Shown: positions 21,215-33,234, counted from the stretch's first letter. The stretch: 64,000 nucleotides of DNA from Eonycteris spelaea (GCA_003508835.1 PUFA01000066.1:8512501-8576500); one strand, 5' to 3'. The notes: generated from the sequence alone by a model not told the origin. Numbers and translations: made by a program.

Positions 21215-21480
21215 TCCCCCCTCCCTTCTGGAAACCACTAGTCCATTGTCCGTGCCCGTGAGTCTCTGCTTGTCCCGCCCATTTATGGCTTTTAGGTTTC
21301 CATCCCACATATGTGATGTCATGTGGTTTTCAACCTTTTCTGTCTGCTTGGCATGATTTTCTCACGATCCCTCCATCTCCCCGCAAATGGCAGCATTTCA
21401 TCTCCTCTTACAGCAGAGTCACACTCCGTTGTGTGTGCGTGCCACAGGTCATCTGTCATGGGACAACGCATCTCAACGTG
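21215..21480 (-). mobile_element. L1 3' UTR fragment
   Basis: GGAAACCACTAGTCCATTG, GTGAGTCTCTGCTTGTCC, GGTTTCCATCCCACATATG, GCAAATGGCAGCATTTCATC and CACACTCCGTTGTGTG follow the reverse complement of an L1M 3' UTR. It is old and non-coding. Confidence 0.75.
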
Positions 21481-21489
21481 TTCTTCCTA

Positions 21490-22475
21490 AGAACCAGAGC
21501 CGACGGGGTGGGGCTGGACGCACCGCACCAGGCCCCACGGGGAGCCCCACGCAGAGGCCAATGCGCCCCAGACCCGCACGTGCCGGCGTGGGGTGACCGC
21601 CAGACACGTTCCCGGTGGTTACAACAAGCACCCCAACGTACAGGGTAGCATCCATGATATGTTACTGCTTTGTGTAGAAAAGGGCTCGATATATATGGAT
21701 ATGCTCATGTTTTTCGAAAGAACAAAAGCCAGCATGAAAAGAGAAGCCCAAACGCTCTTCAGCAACGGGGCCCGCGTGGGAAGGTAGGAAATGGGGCAGA
21801 CGGGACGGGCATGGAAGTGACACGTGTGAAGACACTTTGTTCATAGAACCAGGTTTGGAAACTTGGGCGTGTTTTGCTTAATTCAAAATAAAGACAAGAC
21901 GTCAACCCCTAAATATTGAAAACAAACGGAAATAAGTGAATCTAAGTGAATTTTAGATTGATGCCTAGCCACACTCACAGCCAGTCGTTTCAAATGATTT
22001 TAAGACGCAGGATTTGGACTTTCTGTCCCTAGTGGAATATATCTTAAAAGGAACTATAAATAAACCTAACTTGTATTCAGAAGTCTTATTTTCATAATAA
22101 TATTGGCGTTGCTATTTTGAAACTATTTTATAGACAACGTAGGTTAAAGCAAAGGGCAATTATGTTGATATCTTTAGGAACCAAAAATGTCAGTTTAAAA
22201 GAAAAGAGATATACATCTAAAACTGAAAGAAATAAAACCATCATCTTACAATTCGAATAGAAAACAACGTCAGTATGAACTCATGAATTATTACCATTTG
22301 GCTTATCTCTGATGAAATATGGATCTAGACAACAATCTTCAAAGCTCTTAAAAGCAGGAGACGGATGGGGAGCCCTGTGTGGGACGAACCGGGCTGACAG
22401 CATGGAAGCCCCCCCCCACAATCTCAGCGTCGCCAAGGACGAGGCCCCGGCCGGCGGCGCCCCCCGGGAGGCGTG
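21490..22475. other. Unassigned DNA, AT-rich from 21850
   Basis: The first part is CpG-rich. 21850-22360 is AT-rich unique sequence with A-rich patches and no named repeat. No exon. Confidence 0.35.
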
Positions 22476-22479
22476 ACAG

Positions 22480-23130
22480 GAAGTACAGGACACCGCCTGT
22501 GTTCTCGCAGAAGCCATTTGAACTGGAATCCGATCAAGTCTCCGGAGCTTACTGCCGGGCTTCAGGAGTACGAGGGACAAGTGACATGAAGCCACGCGGG
22601 AGCGACCGCCGAACCCACGCCGCGGGGCTTTCCGAAGGACCAATGGCCTCGTTTCTTTAACCATAAATAGTGAAGAAAGCAAGAAAGAAAGGCAGGGGGG
22701 ACGAGGGAGGTGAGTGTCTAGATGAAAAGAAATTTAAGAGACATACCAATTAAATGCAATGTGTGGACCATGTCTGTAACCTCGTTCGCGCAAACGTATC
22801 ATAAAAAGAAACTTTTGCGGAAATGAGGACAGTGTGACTGCCTGTGAATTAGACGACATTCTTGTAAGTTTTTTAAGATTTGATTGCAGCATCGTGGTTA
22901 TATAAAAAGTACCTTCAACTAACAGAGATGTATCGATAGGTAAAATAAATACTAGTTCGGATTTGCTTCCAAACAGTCCAGAAAAAAGAGTAGATAAAAC
23001 AGATTGGACGAAATCGTGAAAATCACAGAATCTGGGTGTGGGTACGTGGGGATTTATTACGTGATCCTCTCAACTTGGCCGTATGCTTGATGCTTCCATA
23101 ATAAAAGGTTAAAAAATAAAAGAAGATAAT
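22480..23130 (+). mobile_element. L1M-type 3' UTR, sense
   Basis: GCAGAAGCCATTTGAACTGG, AGAGACATACCAATTAAATG, GCAATGTGTGGACCATGTC, GCATCGTGGTTATATAAAAAG, GATTTGCTTCCAAACAGTCC, AAAATCACAGAATCTGGGTG and CCATAATAAAAGGTTAAAAA follow the long 3' UTR of an old L1 clade in order. The ATAAAA-rich end is the original polyadenylation end. There is no coding region. Confidence 0.8.
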
Positions 23131-23199
23131 TATCTTTATAATAAAAACAATCATGGTTCATTTTTCTATTTCTTTGGTTTGGTTCTGGTGCTCAAAAAT

Positions 23200-23435
23200 G
23201 TTTCCTTTGCTTTTTTGATGCGGCCACAAGCCAAGGGACTCCAAGGGTTGCCGGCCGCCTCCGGAGCCTGGGAGAGGGGCCTGGGCAGAAATTCCCGCCA
23301 CCTTCACCGTGAGTGTGGCCTCCCGCCACCTTGATTTTGGGCCTCCGGAACTGTGACAGAAAACATTTCGGCTGTTCAAGCCACCAGTTTGAGGTCCTTT
23401 GCGACTGCCGACCCAGCAAATGAATACAGCTGGGG
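23200..23435 (+). mobile_element. MLT1-like LTR 3' half
   Basis: ACCTTGATTTTGGGCCTCC, GGAACTGTGACAGAAAACAT, TTCGGCTGTTCAAGCCACC and GCAAATGAATACAG match the MLT1 3' end. The 5' half is missing or unrecognisable. It follows the L1 end closely. Confidence 0.7.
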
Positions 23436-23439
23436 TCTC

Positions 23440-24060
23440 GTTCTCTGCGCCCCCCCAGCACCTGCTGGCACCTCCTTCAGGTCTGAGCGGGAGGTGGCGA
23501 GCTGTCGTTCTGGGTGTGGGCGCTGTCACAGCAAGGCAGACCTTCAAAACCGGGCTGCACGGCCCCGATTCGGGGTTCCGATCCCAGACGCGTTTCCCTC
23601 CCTCTGACATTCTGATTCCTGAGATTCGGCCACCCACGTGCACACCGTTTTGCTTCTAACTCTCTGAGCAACAACATCCAACGATTTGCCAGAATATTCC
23701 TGAGGTAAGAACATCCTGGGGAAGGTCGACGAGGCCACAGAGAGATGCGGAGTAAGGATTTATTAATCCCCTGGCTTCAACGAGGCACCGTGAGCCCGGT
23801 TGTGCAAACAGCCAGGAAGGTCAGTTCCGCGTGGTTAATCCCAGGACAGACTGCTCTCTGGGTCCTAGAAATCCATGTCTCAAAGCCCGGGGGTCAGGGG
23901 CTGAAGTCCCAGCAGGGCGCCATGGCGGCCCCGGGTCCCTCAGCGTCTCCACGTGCCCGGTCCTCATGTCATTGTCATCCCCAGGGTAACTTTGTCTCTG
24001 CAGAGTTATGGCCACGGCCCCGTCACTGAGAGTTCGGGTGGGCCAGCACCTTAGCGTGGA
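23440..24060. other. Unassigned DNA
   Basis: No repeat or exon is recognised. Confidence 0.35.
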
Positions 24061-24069
24061 GGCCTAGGG

Positions 24070-24180
24070 ATTCCCTGTAACTATGGAAACATAAACCTAG
24101 GCATTGAGAAGTCGGGGAGCAAACTGCTAGTGTTGCCTTGACAACAGGTTAAAAACCCAAGTCTTTGTTGTTAGCGGTAG
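24070..24180 (+). repeat. Unnamed X-box repeat, copy A
   Basis: This stretch aligns with 28122-28220 over about 100 bases. The two copies share an identical 24-base run beginning at the CTAG at 24127. Within it, GTTGCCTTGACAAC (24132-24145) is one mismatch from the palindromic RFX X-box. The partner palindrome 55 bp upstream (24077-24090, GTAACTATGGAAAC) is degraded in this copy. I cannot name the repeat family. Confidence 0.55.
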
Positions 24181-24184
24181 AGAT

Positions 24185-27100
24185 AATGCTCCTTCAGTCT
24201 CTGAGATTCGTTTACCTGTGGGATGGAGAACCTGAGTGGGCTCCGCGCCTTCTGGGGGCAGATGGTTGCTGTTGAAAGCAGTGAGTGGGGAGGGGGCGTC
24301 GCTCCGGTTCACCCCGCCTTCCAGACGGCCAGGTGCTCCTGAGAGTCGGACAAAGGGCCAGTGTTCTCACGCCCTGGGGAAGCACTCCTTCCCAGGCCGT
24401 TTGTCCTTAAAGCTCCCGCCAGGCTGTCTCCTTTTTCCCAGGTGCTTAGGGGTGTGGCTCCTTGCAGGGAGCTGAGATTGTATTGTTATTGGGGCAGAGG
24501 CTCAAAGGCCCTTCACCGCCCCGTCCCCCCAAATCCTGCCCCTCAGTGTCTGTAGGAAAGGCTGTAAGATGTTAAGTCAAGTCACGGTGCTTCTGGTGAC
24601 ACAAGCCTCTCCGAAATCATCCGGCAGCTCCTGCAACCCAGGGAGGACCCCCCTCGAGCCAGCTGATGAGTGCCCATAAGTAGTCGCAGCTCTGGGCCAC
24701 ATACGGGCTCATCACCCCCTGCCCCAAGAGGCTGCGTTCCTTCCCTAATGGCGGACAGCACCGACAGGGGAAAGGACACTTGGAGGCCCAGACTTTACAA
24801 TGCCAGGTGTGGGGTTTTGGACCCCTCAGTCTAGAGAACACCGAGCAAACTGACAAAGCAGCACAAACCCAGACATTACGACATGGCTGAGAAGCACAGG
24901 TGGACGTTTTCCTCACCTGCCCCTTCCCGGGTCCCAGCCTCGTTTCCAAAAGCAATGCCTTTTGACCCTTATTTTAATGTACCGTGTTGAAATATAGGGA
25001 ATAATATGTTGAGAAACACAGCAAAGGTGACCGATGGCAGCCCTTGTTCATGGGCTAAAGGTCTGTCTGTCTTGTAGCTCAAGCCCATGCCTGGCTTCGT
25101 CCCTGTCATCTGGAAGCTGGCTTTCTCCTCTGGTGGGAGACTTTGGAAACCTCACCATGGAGGTCAGGGTTACCCAGATTTGTCAATTCAAGGGCAACTC
25201 GTTACGATACTGCAGGAGCCTTTTAAGGTAGATTTCATCCATTTGGCGGCTCTTAGCAGCCTGCCCCGTTGGGAACACATGGCACAGATGTGGCACTGGC
25301 CACAGCCAACTCGAAGACAAATGTCTCGACTGCCCTCCCACGACTCAGTTCACAGACGTGGAGATTCACAAATGTGCTATGAAAGGTGAAGTATACTTTA
25401 TCACAGGATGAACCAACAGAAGCACACAATGCCCACGGAGACGAAACGCTTCAAAGGGGGTTAAAGCAACCATGTCCAGAATTAGCCAATAAAGAGCCCC
25501 TGCCCCACGAGGGGACCGAGCCTCAGACTGTCTTTTATGAGCCCAATTTCCTCATATTAAACTCAGACAAAAATGGAGCATTGTCACTGAGAGTCGGCAC
25601 ATTGGTGAATCAGAAAGGGATCTGAAACTTTAGAAACGCAGGAGATAAATCAATCCTGACATATTGCTTTTTTGTTGACTCTGTAACCGGTGAACTTCCT
25701 GCTGATCTAAAGTACATTTCATAAAAAGCTGCTTTATTAATCAAGACCAGACTAAGATTTGCCTCATTACGTCTCGGGTAAGAAGCCAAGCTGCACAGAA
25801 TTATTTTGGGTGACAATTTCCAACCAATTTCCACACGAGTGCGATAACGTAAATTCATCGTCACTGCCCCTGGATGCCTTTTGCAAGTTTCCTTAAAAGT
25901 AATAAAATGAGATGTCTCCAGAAAACCTCATCAATCATCTGTCTTTGACCTTTTCCCTCCACTGTCATGACTTCACACTGAGATGCTCTTTTGGGCTCCT
26001 GTTTAAAACAATCTCCTGTTTTTTTTTTTTTTAATAGGCTTTCAACCTGGGGATTAGAGAATTGGTGACGTGGTGACAAGATGTTCCTGACATTTCCAGG
26101 CGTGGGAGGAGAGCGGGAATTTTGAAGTGGGCGCATCACTGGGGATTAGAGCCGGAGCGAGAGCAGCTGGGGACAGAGCCCGACAACGGGTCGCGTGGCT
26201 TGTTCTGAAACGTGACACTGTGCTTCTGCTTTCTGAAGGCCAAACGGTGGAGAATTAACTTATTTCACTGACGCACAGAGAACAGGGGGTGGGAGCCGGG
26301 TGGCAGGGCACGGACTGGTGAGGCGGCAGGCGGCTTCCTGCCCCACGAAGCAGGTTAACTCTCTCGTCCCCTCTGAGGGGGCGATGGGGAGGGGTCTTGG
26401 GCTTGGTGGTCCCGGCTCTCGCCTGCCACGTTGCCCCCAGACGTGCTGCTGCACGAGACATGCATTTTCGCCGTCTTTCCTTCGTTCCCAAGTTCTCTTT
26501 CAAAGCACCTAGCAGGTCCTGGGGGGATCGCAGACACTGGGGTTCCTACGGCCGGGCGGTGACTCGGCTGGTATTTGAGGAGGGCGTTGCTTGTGGTCAG
26601 AGGGACGGAGAGAGCTGGAGGCCGACCATGTCGTCTGGAACCCTGACCTGGCCACATCTGAATGAACCGCTGAGCCTGGGCTCGCTCCCTGGGTGACCGG
26701 CCAGTCTGGGTTAGTCTCTGTCACTTACCACCAAAAGGAGTCTGGAGGGCGGGAAGCTGATGGTGGCTAAGTGGGGGCACAGGGCGCGCACTCGTCAGAG
26801 AGCAATTTCCGGTGCGCCCCACCTGCGCTGTGGCCTTGCTTTCTGGATCGTTCCGGATCGTTCCAGAGCCAGCCCCCGCCCCCAGCCTCAGCACAGCAGC
26901 AGCAAAGCGCAGAGCTGCCCCTGCCGTGCTGGTCTCGGGTTCGGCCCGCCGAGATTTCTAGCTTGTTCTTCAAAACCATTCGGGTCGGGTTCTGAAACGT
27001 GCCAGTGGTTCACAGGTGGAGGATTCTCAGCAGGTAGGAGCCGGCGCGTTTCTCTTGCTGAGGTGGGGCTGGCCGCTGACTCGGGGAGATTCCTGCTTCT

Positions 27101-27390
27101 CGGCGGGCGGGGGGGGTGCCTCTGCCGCAGCCGTCTGTGCATTTTGGCTGCCCGGCACTCACGTCCCTTCTTCCAGTGGCCATGTCTCTCCTTTCCGCTG
27201 GAGACCCGCCACGTTCTCGGTCCGTGTGGCCCGCGCGGACTGGTCAACGTGCCCAGACGCAGCAGGGCTGCAGGTGAGACCTGAACGCTCACCTGGTGAT
27301 GGGAGCGTTCTCGGGGTTCCAGCCCGGCTGTGTGAGCACTGCCTCCCGGCTGTTGAATCTTAGTTTGCACGTAAGGGGTGCCCAGATCTC
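24185..27390. other. Unique DNA with a less CpG-rich core
   Basis: No exon or repeat could be assigned. 25380-26140 is AT-richer, has no visible repeat signature, and looks like candidate conserved non-coding sequence. A T-run lies at about 26019-26032. From 26150 onward CpG density rises again. Confidence 0.35.
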
Positions 27391-27394
27391 CCCG

Positions 27395-27622
27395 GGGATG
27401 TCGTGGTGGATCGTTATAAAAGGGCCACGGTTCGTCACCCCTCCTTCGCTCACCCACACTCTCTGCAATGGGACTTTTCAGCTCCTCATCAAATGGTGGA
27501 GTCTTACTTCTTTACCCCCTCAATTCTGGCCTGTGACTTGCTTTGGCCCCTGGAATGTGCTGGAAATGATTCTGGGCCAGCTCTAAACCTAGGCCTCAAG
27601 GGTCCTTGTGGGTCTCTGGCTG

Positions 27623-27675
<53 letters not shown>

Positions 27676-27995
27676 TCTCTCTCTCTCCCCCTCTCCCTGA
27701 GAAGCCTGCCACCTCCCGGGGCTTGCTGGAGTGTGGGAGACCCTGGGCATGAGAGCCTGACTGTCCGAGCTGAGGCCACTGATCCAGCGGTCAGAGGACC
27801 CCCTAAATGTGCGGGAGAGGACAGTCACGGTGAGCCGGGCCGTCTACCCACCTGCAGCTCGCTACAGACTTGTGAGTGAGCTCGGAGGAGACGAGAAAAG
27901 CCACCCGCCCGGCTGACCTTCAGAGCAATTATAAATGCGTATCGGTTTAAGCCACCAAGCTTTGGGGTTGCTTGTTACGCAGGAAAGCTAACCGA
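27395..27995 (+). mobile_element. MaLR-type LTR with a large CT expansion
   Basis: CTGTGACTTGCTTTGGCCCC, GGAAATGATTCTGGGCCAG, CAGACTTGTGAGTGAGCTCG, AAGCCACCAAGCTTTGGGG, TTGTTACGCAGGAAAGC and TAACCGATGTAG match the order of an old MLT1-class LTR. The CT array sits where the consensus has a shorter pyrimidine stretch. Non-coding. Confidence 0.7.
27626..27692 (+). repeat. (CT)n microsatellite
   Basis: More than 20 CT units with a few CC interruptions, inside the LTR. As a homopurine/homopyrimidine mirror repeat it can form triplex DNA and is probably length-variable. Confidence 0.95.
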
Positions 27996-28121
27996 TGTAG
28001 AAGTCATTAGTTAGGCTTGTCAGGTACCAAATTAGTTGCTGCAGTAAAAAGTTGCCCAAACCTAATTCATCTCCGCGAGTCCACGAAGCTTTGGGAGGTC
28101 ACTGACTTTGCAAACACAAGG

Positions 28122-28220
28122 TATTCTTGTTGCCATGGCAACCCCCATTGAGCCGTTACAGTGCAAAGAGAGCAATCTAGTGTTGCCTTGACAACAGGTT
28201 TGAAACTCGAGTCTAGTAAG
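28122..28220 (+). repeat. Unnamed X-box repeat, copy B (paired RFX palindromes)
   Basis: A perfect 14-bp RFX palindrome GTTGCCATGGCAAC occupies 28129-28142. A second, one-mismatch palindrome GTTGCCTTGACAAC occupies 28182-28195, 53 bp downstream. The whole stretch aligns with 24070-24180, including an exact 24-base match. RFX winged-helix factors bind this X-box as dimers and regulate MHC class II and cilia genes. I infer a dispersed, possibly transposon-derived sequence that carries a ready-made RFX module. Family unknown to me. Confidence 0.6.
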
Positions 28221-28224
28221 GCAC

Positions 28225-28695
28225 GGGGCTATAAAAAAAAGAGGCAGAATCAGGAGGAGACGGTGAAATTCGCCTTAAAAAGCTCCCCCCGCCCCCAGCG
28301 CCGACCTAGCCCCCGCAGCTGCTCGTCTGCTAGTGGAGGCGCCTCCTGAGTGGGGGCCGACGAGGCCAGCCGCAGGAAGCTGCCCCCTTCGGTGGCCGGC
28401 TCCCCGGCAGGAAGAGATGGCCCAGCCAGGGAGCAGCTGGGGGCCGCGTGGCTAAGTGCTGCCCGGAGGGGTCTGCAATGTGCTCTCAAGCAAGTCGCAG
28501 TCTACGGGTTAGAGCTTGCCCGGGCTGGAAGGGGTCTCGCAGCATCCGGGGCCTTGCCCGAGTCCCCCTTCTGCAGAGAGAGAAGGCAGGGACTGCTCTA
28601 GGTCCGACACGACATTCGGGTTTTTGTGTTTTGGTTTTTTTTTGGCCTAGAGCAGTGGGCACGTACTCCGTCCCCAAAGTCGGCTGGCCCCGGGT
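28225..28695. other. GC-rich unassigned DNA
   Basis: CpG-rich with overlapping open frames on both strands. No domain or repeat is recognised. Confidence 0.35.
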
Positions 28696-28699
28696 GCCG

Positions 28700-28885
28700 G
28701 TGTGAGCACGGCGTTTACCGGCTGTGTGGCGCTCGCAGGCCACTGGCCTCGGAGACTCGTGCTGTAAGATGGGGATCGTAATAACATGGGGCTCGAGGGC
28801 TGGTGAGAACTCAGGGGTCTGATGCACAGTAAGCACCTAGCACAGCGTCCAGCCTGCAAGGGGTCTGCAAGAAACGGCGCTATTA
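28700..28885 (+). mobile_element. MIR SINE
   Basis: GGCCACTGGCCTCGGAGACTC, GTAAGATGGGGATCGTAAT, CAGTAAGCACCTAGCACAGC and CGCTATTATTTTTACTATTA follow MIR order: AAATGGGGATAATAATA, then AACAGTGCCTGGCACATAG. The copy is diverged. Confidence 0.65.
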
Positions 28886-28889
28886 TTTT

Positions 28890-29450
28890 TACTATTATTA
28901 TGTCACTCTGCCTCTGCAGACGCCCCCAAGTAATACCGGGGAGGCCCAGCTGGGTCTAGAATCTTCTCAGGTGGTGCCTTTTAAGACGGCCACTGTCATT
29001 TTCTATATCTTACAGTTGGAAGTCACAGCTTATAATTTCCAAAGCAGCCTCATTTTTTACTTCTTCGTAGCAGCCAGGACAGGCAGGCAGGAGGGGTCCC
29101 CCAGTTTCATTTTATTTTTTATTTTTTGGTCTACTTTGTCAAGAAGGAAATTGCCCAAAGTCCCTAAGAGGCCCCTGCTGGAGGCGGAAGCCGGCTCGCC
29201 GGCCTGACCACACCTCCTTTCCCGCACGTGGCGGGCCCCACACCTGGCGGCTCCGGCCGAATGCCACATGCACGCAGGTGGCCCAGATGTGGGGTTTAGC
29301 TCCGAGTGAGAGGAAGGAAGTTTGGGGCATCTGTTTATGAGAGAAAATTACCAGCTGTGAGTGGAAACTTATGCATAACAAATAAATGACGGCAAATGCC
29401 ACTTGGATATTCAGAGGCACATTTAAGACCTGAACATCCTGTCTGCCCGA
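28890..29450. other. AT-richer unique island, possible conserved element
   Basis: Surrounded by GC-rich DNA, this stretch shows no repeat signature. It contains TATGCATAACAAATAAAT (octamer-like, about 29371-29388) and an E-box CAGCTG near 29353. It is a candidate conserved non-coding element, on composition alone. Confidence 0.3.
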
Positions 29451-29454
29451 ATCA

Positions 29455-32400
29455 TTCCAGCTCCGAACATGTGGTGGTGGGGGCGGGAGGGTCTCTGTGC
29501 ACGGCCTGTGTGATGACGGGGGGAGGGTCTCATTAAGGCCCAGGGGGGTTAGCCTGAGCGGGCATCACGGCAAGGCCAGGTGGGCATGCATCGGGGAGGG
29601 GCGGGTTTGCAGGTCAGATCAGCAGCCTTGAGCCAGACAGCACTGGTGGGGGGAAGAGGCGAGGAGGGGACTCAGTTCAGGGTCAGTGCGGTGGGCCCCC
29701 CAGTAATCCCTCGAGGGCAGCGGTCACCCCACGACTGTCGGCGTCAGCAGGTGGCAGAGGGCTTTCTCGCTCGCCCGCGTCTGGTCCGGGCACCCGCATC
29801 AGAGCAGTGCTTCCGGGCCCTGGCCACGCTCTCGTCCACGGGACAGAGGCCAGAGGAAGATGCTCCGCAAAGCACCTGTGACGTGGGCGCCAGCTGAACC
29901 GACGCTAGAATTTCGACTTCCAACGAGCGTAGCCAGGGCGCACGAGAGTGGGCAGCCCAGGCCTCCCGCCCGCCTTCCCCCACCTTTCCCCCCCCCCGGG
30001 GTCAGCCGGCTCAGGGCCGCCAGCGAGGGAGCGAGGGCAGCTGCCGCCAGACCATCGTGCCGGGGGCAGCGCCGGCGATGGTCCGACCGCTCGGGGGGAA
30101 AAATAAACGTCCCTCCCCTGGCCGTGCCTTTTCATGAGGCCCCGAGGGGGAGGCGGGCACGGGGCTGGCCGCGGCTGCTCCGCACGTGGGCCCCGGGCCA
30201 CCGCTCAGGCCCCACGGCGAGGGACAAGGGCCGCGGCACTGGTGGCCTCACCTGCTCTCCCGTTAGCTGGGTGGCTGGAAGTGCGGCTGGGCACAGATTC
30301 CGATTAGGAATACAACTGTCACCTCCTGTGCTCCTTGGCAATGTCCCCCGCTGCCACACAGGCTGCGTTGTTGTGGACCGACCGGCCATCTGCCTCGGGG
30401 TGAGCCGTTTGAGCGCCATGGGAACCCAGGCCCTCCGGCCACGGCTAGCGGTCGATCCGGCTTTTTGTTGACGGTCCCTCGGGTGGGGGTACAGATGCCT
30501 CCTTGGGTATAGCATGTTGGGGGCACTCCCTTCTTCCAGTGGGCTCCCCATCCAAGCAAAAGGGATGTCACACAAGCCACCCCGAGCTTAGGGGCCGGAA
30601 GTCAGGGCTCGGGTAGCGTGGGCCGCCTCCAGCCTCAGCGCCCTCCCCGCGGAGGGGCGGCCCCGTTGCGAGCCTCCAACTGCGGTACGGTGGCTGTTCC
30701 CACGGCAGGCCCTGCTGGCCGCCGCCCTTCAGCCTTGCTGGCGGGATCTCTGTGTGGTGTGAGCACCCGCCGTCCTCCGGGTCAGGAGTGTGCTCGGGAG
30801 GGTGACCCCATTCCCACGCAGGCGTGACGTTCTGATCGGCGCAGGCGGCTCTGGCTGTCTCAGTGTGCGGACCGGGGCCACCGCTGGGCCGAGCAAGTGT
30901 CTCAGGTCCGGTCGACGAGGCGCTCAGCGACGCCCACTTGGGCTTCTGGAAGAGGCTTCTCTTCTCAAGAGGCTCCAGTCAGAGATGGCTCTCTGATACC
31001 TGGGGTGGCATCTGCCATCTCGTGACAGGGACAGCCCGAGGACAAAGCTCGTACTCCGGGGATGCAAGAGGAGAGGCTTCTGGTTGCTGGTAGGAACTAT
31101 CCAACCCCTGAATTTGCCGTCCGTGACCTTCCCCGCGGGGGGACCTCCCACGAGAGACGGCCCAGCCCTCACTGGCTCGGCCTTCTGAGGCGCTCGCTGG
31201 CTGCTGCACCCGGCTGAGCAGTGTGTCCGGGATGCCGTGTTGCTCCGAGAGAGGCCCCCAGCCCGACCAGCGGCCGCAGAAGGCGTCAGAGTCCAGCCTG
31301 GGCTTGTGGCCTCAGCCTGGGCTATTTGGTAAGGTCCCGGGTGATTGGTGCACACACCCAAGTCTGGGACGCCTGCCCTAACAGGCACACCGTTTGTCAG
31401 CGAGCCCTGGTGTGGTGGCTTTGGTTTTGACAGTAATGGCTCGATTTCCCCCGAGATAGAATAATAGGTGTTGGGTCTACAGATTCTGACCCGCCCAGCT
31501 CAGACTCGCCAAGGAGTTGCGGGAAGGCCAGGAAGACGGCCGGTGTCTCGCAGACAAAGATGAGCGTCGTTTGCCGGTTGCCGCTTCCCCCGGCCGGTTT
31601 TCATCGACTCGCAGTCGGGTACGGCATCGATTTTAATCTAAAGCTGTGAAAGCAGGAACATCTCACTAACTCCGGCCTCCCCAATTTCGGGGTGATAATT
31701 TAAAGTGGGGCCAGGCCGCGGGCGGGCGGGAGCGACCGCGAGACAGGAAGCCAGCTGCGTGCAGGGCCTCGGCTGGCCGGGCGGGTGCGACGAGAGGGCG
31801 CCAATTACCAGCGACCCTGGCTGTGTTCGCGGCTAGCAGGCATCGCGCTTGAAGATCAATCCATCCACAAACATTTATCGAGTGTCCCTTCTGCACACGG
31901 CCCTGTCTGGCAGAGCAACACTTGGTCAGAAGTCACTTTTAATCAGGGCCTGTGCTGGCCCATCGCGGATTTCTTTCAGGAAATGCAATTTCGTGCACGG
32001 TCGTGGGCTCCCGTCGACAGCCCACGTCCCCGCGTGTGCCCTCGGCCCCCGCCGCTGTCCCTCTCTCTCTCCTGCGCCATCGGCCCCGCTCCCAGCAAGC
32101 CGTTGACCACGTGATGCTATTTCTGTCTTCTTAAAAAAAAAAGGGGCCCGTCTCGACGCCGTGTTCTCCTCCACCGACGCCCGGTGTGTTCTGTTCCCTT
32201 TCACCTGAAATTTCTTCAGAGGCGATGGTCCCCGTTGTCATTCAAACCCGCTGAAGCCCAGCTGTCGTCCCTGCACCCCGTAGACGAGGCTTCTTTCACG
32301 CCTGCGCGCGGCCGGATTTCCACCCCGCGCACCTTCGGCTTCTCTGCTGCTCCGCACCTGGAGCCGTTCTCGGGGTCCGCCCTCCCGGCCGCCCTCGGCT

Positions 32401-32850
32401 CCCCGCCAGCCTCACGGGTGCTCTGTGTCCGCCTTCTCTGCTGGGGCATCCCTGCCTCCTGGTCTCTAAGTGTCAAGGTGCCTCAAGACTGGTCCCCTGG
32501 CCCTTTCTTGGGGGAGGACACGAAGGCTTGGTGCCAAGAAATGTGAGTTCGCAGCTCTGTGCGCACCATTGCTCCTGGCTGCCAACCCGATGCCCGCCTG
32601 GCCTGCTTCCTCTGATTCCTCACCGGAGGACGCCGCCCCCAGATGCACTAAACCTGAATCCCTCTGGAGTAAGTGCCGAATCGCTTCTTCCTGTAGCTCA
32701 GGGCAAAAGTCTCAGGGTGGCCCTAACTCCTCCCTTTATCTCACGCCCCAATCTACCCCATCGGGGCACCCCGCTGGCTCTGCGTTTTGAATCTTGAATC
32801 TACTGTCTCCTCGGTCCACGCTGCCATGCTGGGGGACTCCCCCCCACATC
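29455..32850. other. CpG-rich unassigned DNA
   Basis: CpG density is high throughout, peaking about 29900-30260 and 30600-30800. Open frames to about 200 codons lie on both strands with P/R/G-rich translations and no known domain. Short worn LINE/SINE words occur near 31860-31920 (ACAAACATTTATCGAGTGTCC). No exon is supported. Confidence 0.4.
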
Positions 32851-32864
32851 TCTCTGCTCTCCCT

Positions 32865-33230
32865 GCCTCGCCCCCGTGTCTGACGGTCTCCTTTACTGAG
32901 CGGTCCGCGGGAGCTGTTAAAACCCAGGTCAGATCGTGTCGCTGTCCAGCGACATCTCCCGAAGGCTTTTCTTCGTGGGGTAAAAACCCCAAGTCCTCAT
33001 CATGGGCTCGAGGCCCTGTGTCTTCCATGGCCCCATGGAACGGGGGCTCCTGCTTGGCCCGGGTTGTCCCAGCATCGTCTCGGCTGACGTCACGGGCACC
33101 CGCTCTCCTCTGTGCCTGGCTCACTCCTTCCTTCATCCGGCCTCTACTCCAGATCTCCTGTTTGCCCGGCAGCTTTGACTCCTGCCTCGTGAGGGGCCGA
33201 TGTGTTCGGCGTCTGTCACCCCTCTGGGCC
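32865..33230 (+). mobile_element. L2 LINE 3' region
   Basis: GGGAGCTGTTAAAACCCAGG, GTCAGATCGTGTCGCTGTCC, GTAAAAACCCCAAGTCCTC, ATCATGGGCTCGAGGCCC and GTGCCTGGCTCACTCC follow the L2 consensus (TGTTAAAAACACAAGTCAGATC...AAAGTCCTCACCATGGCC). L2 is an extinct early-mammal LINE. A 250-codon open frame here is a base-composition effect across this fossil. Confidence 0.75.
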
Positions 33231-33234
33231 TTAC

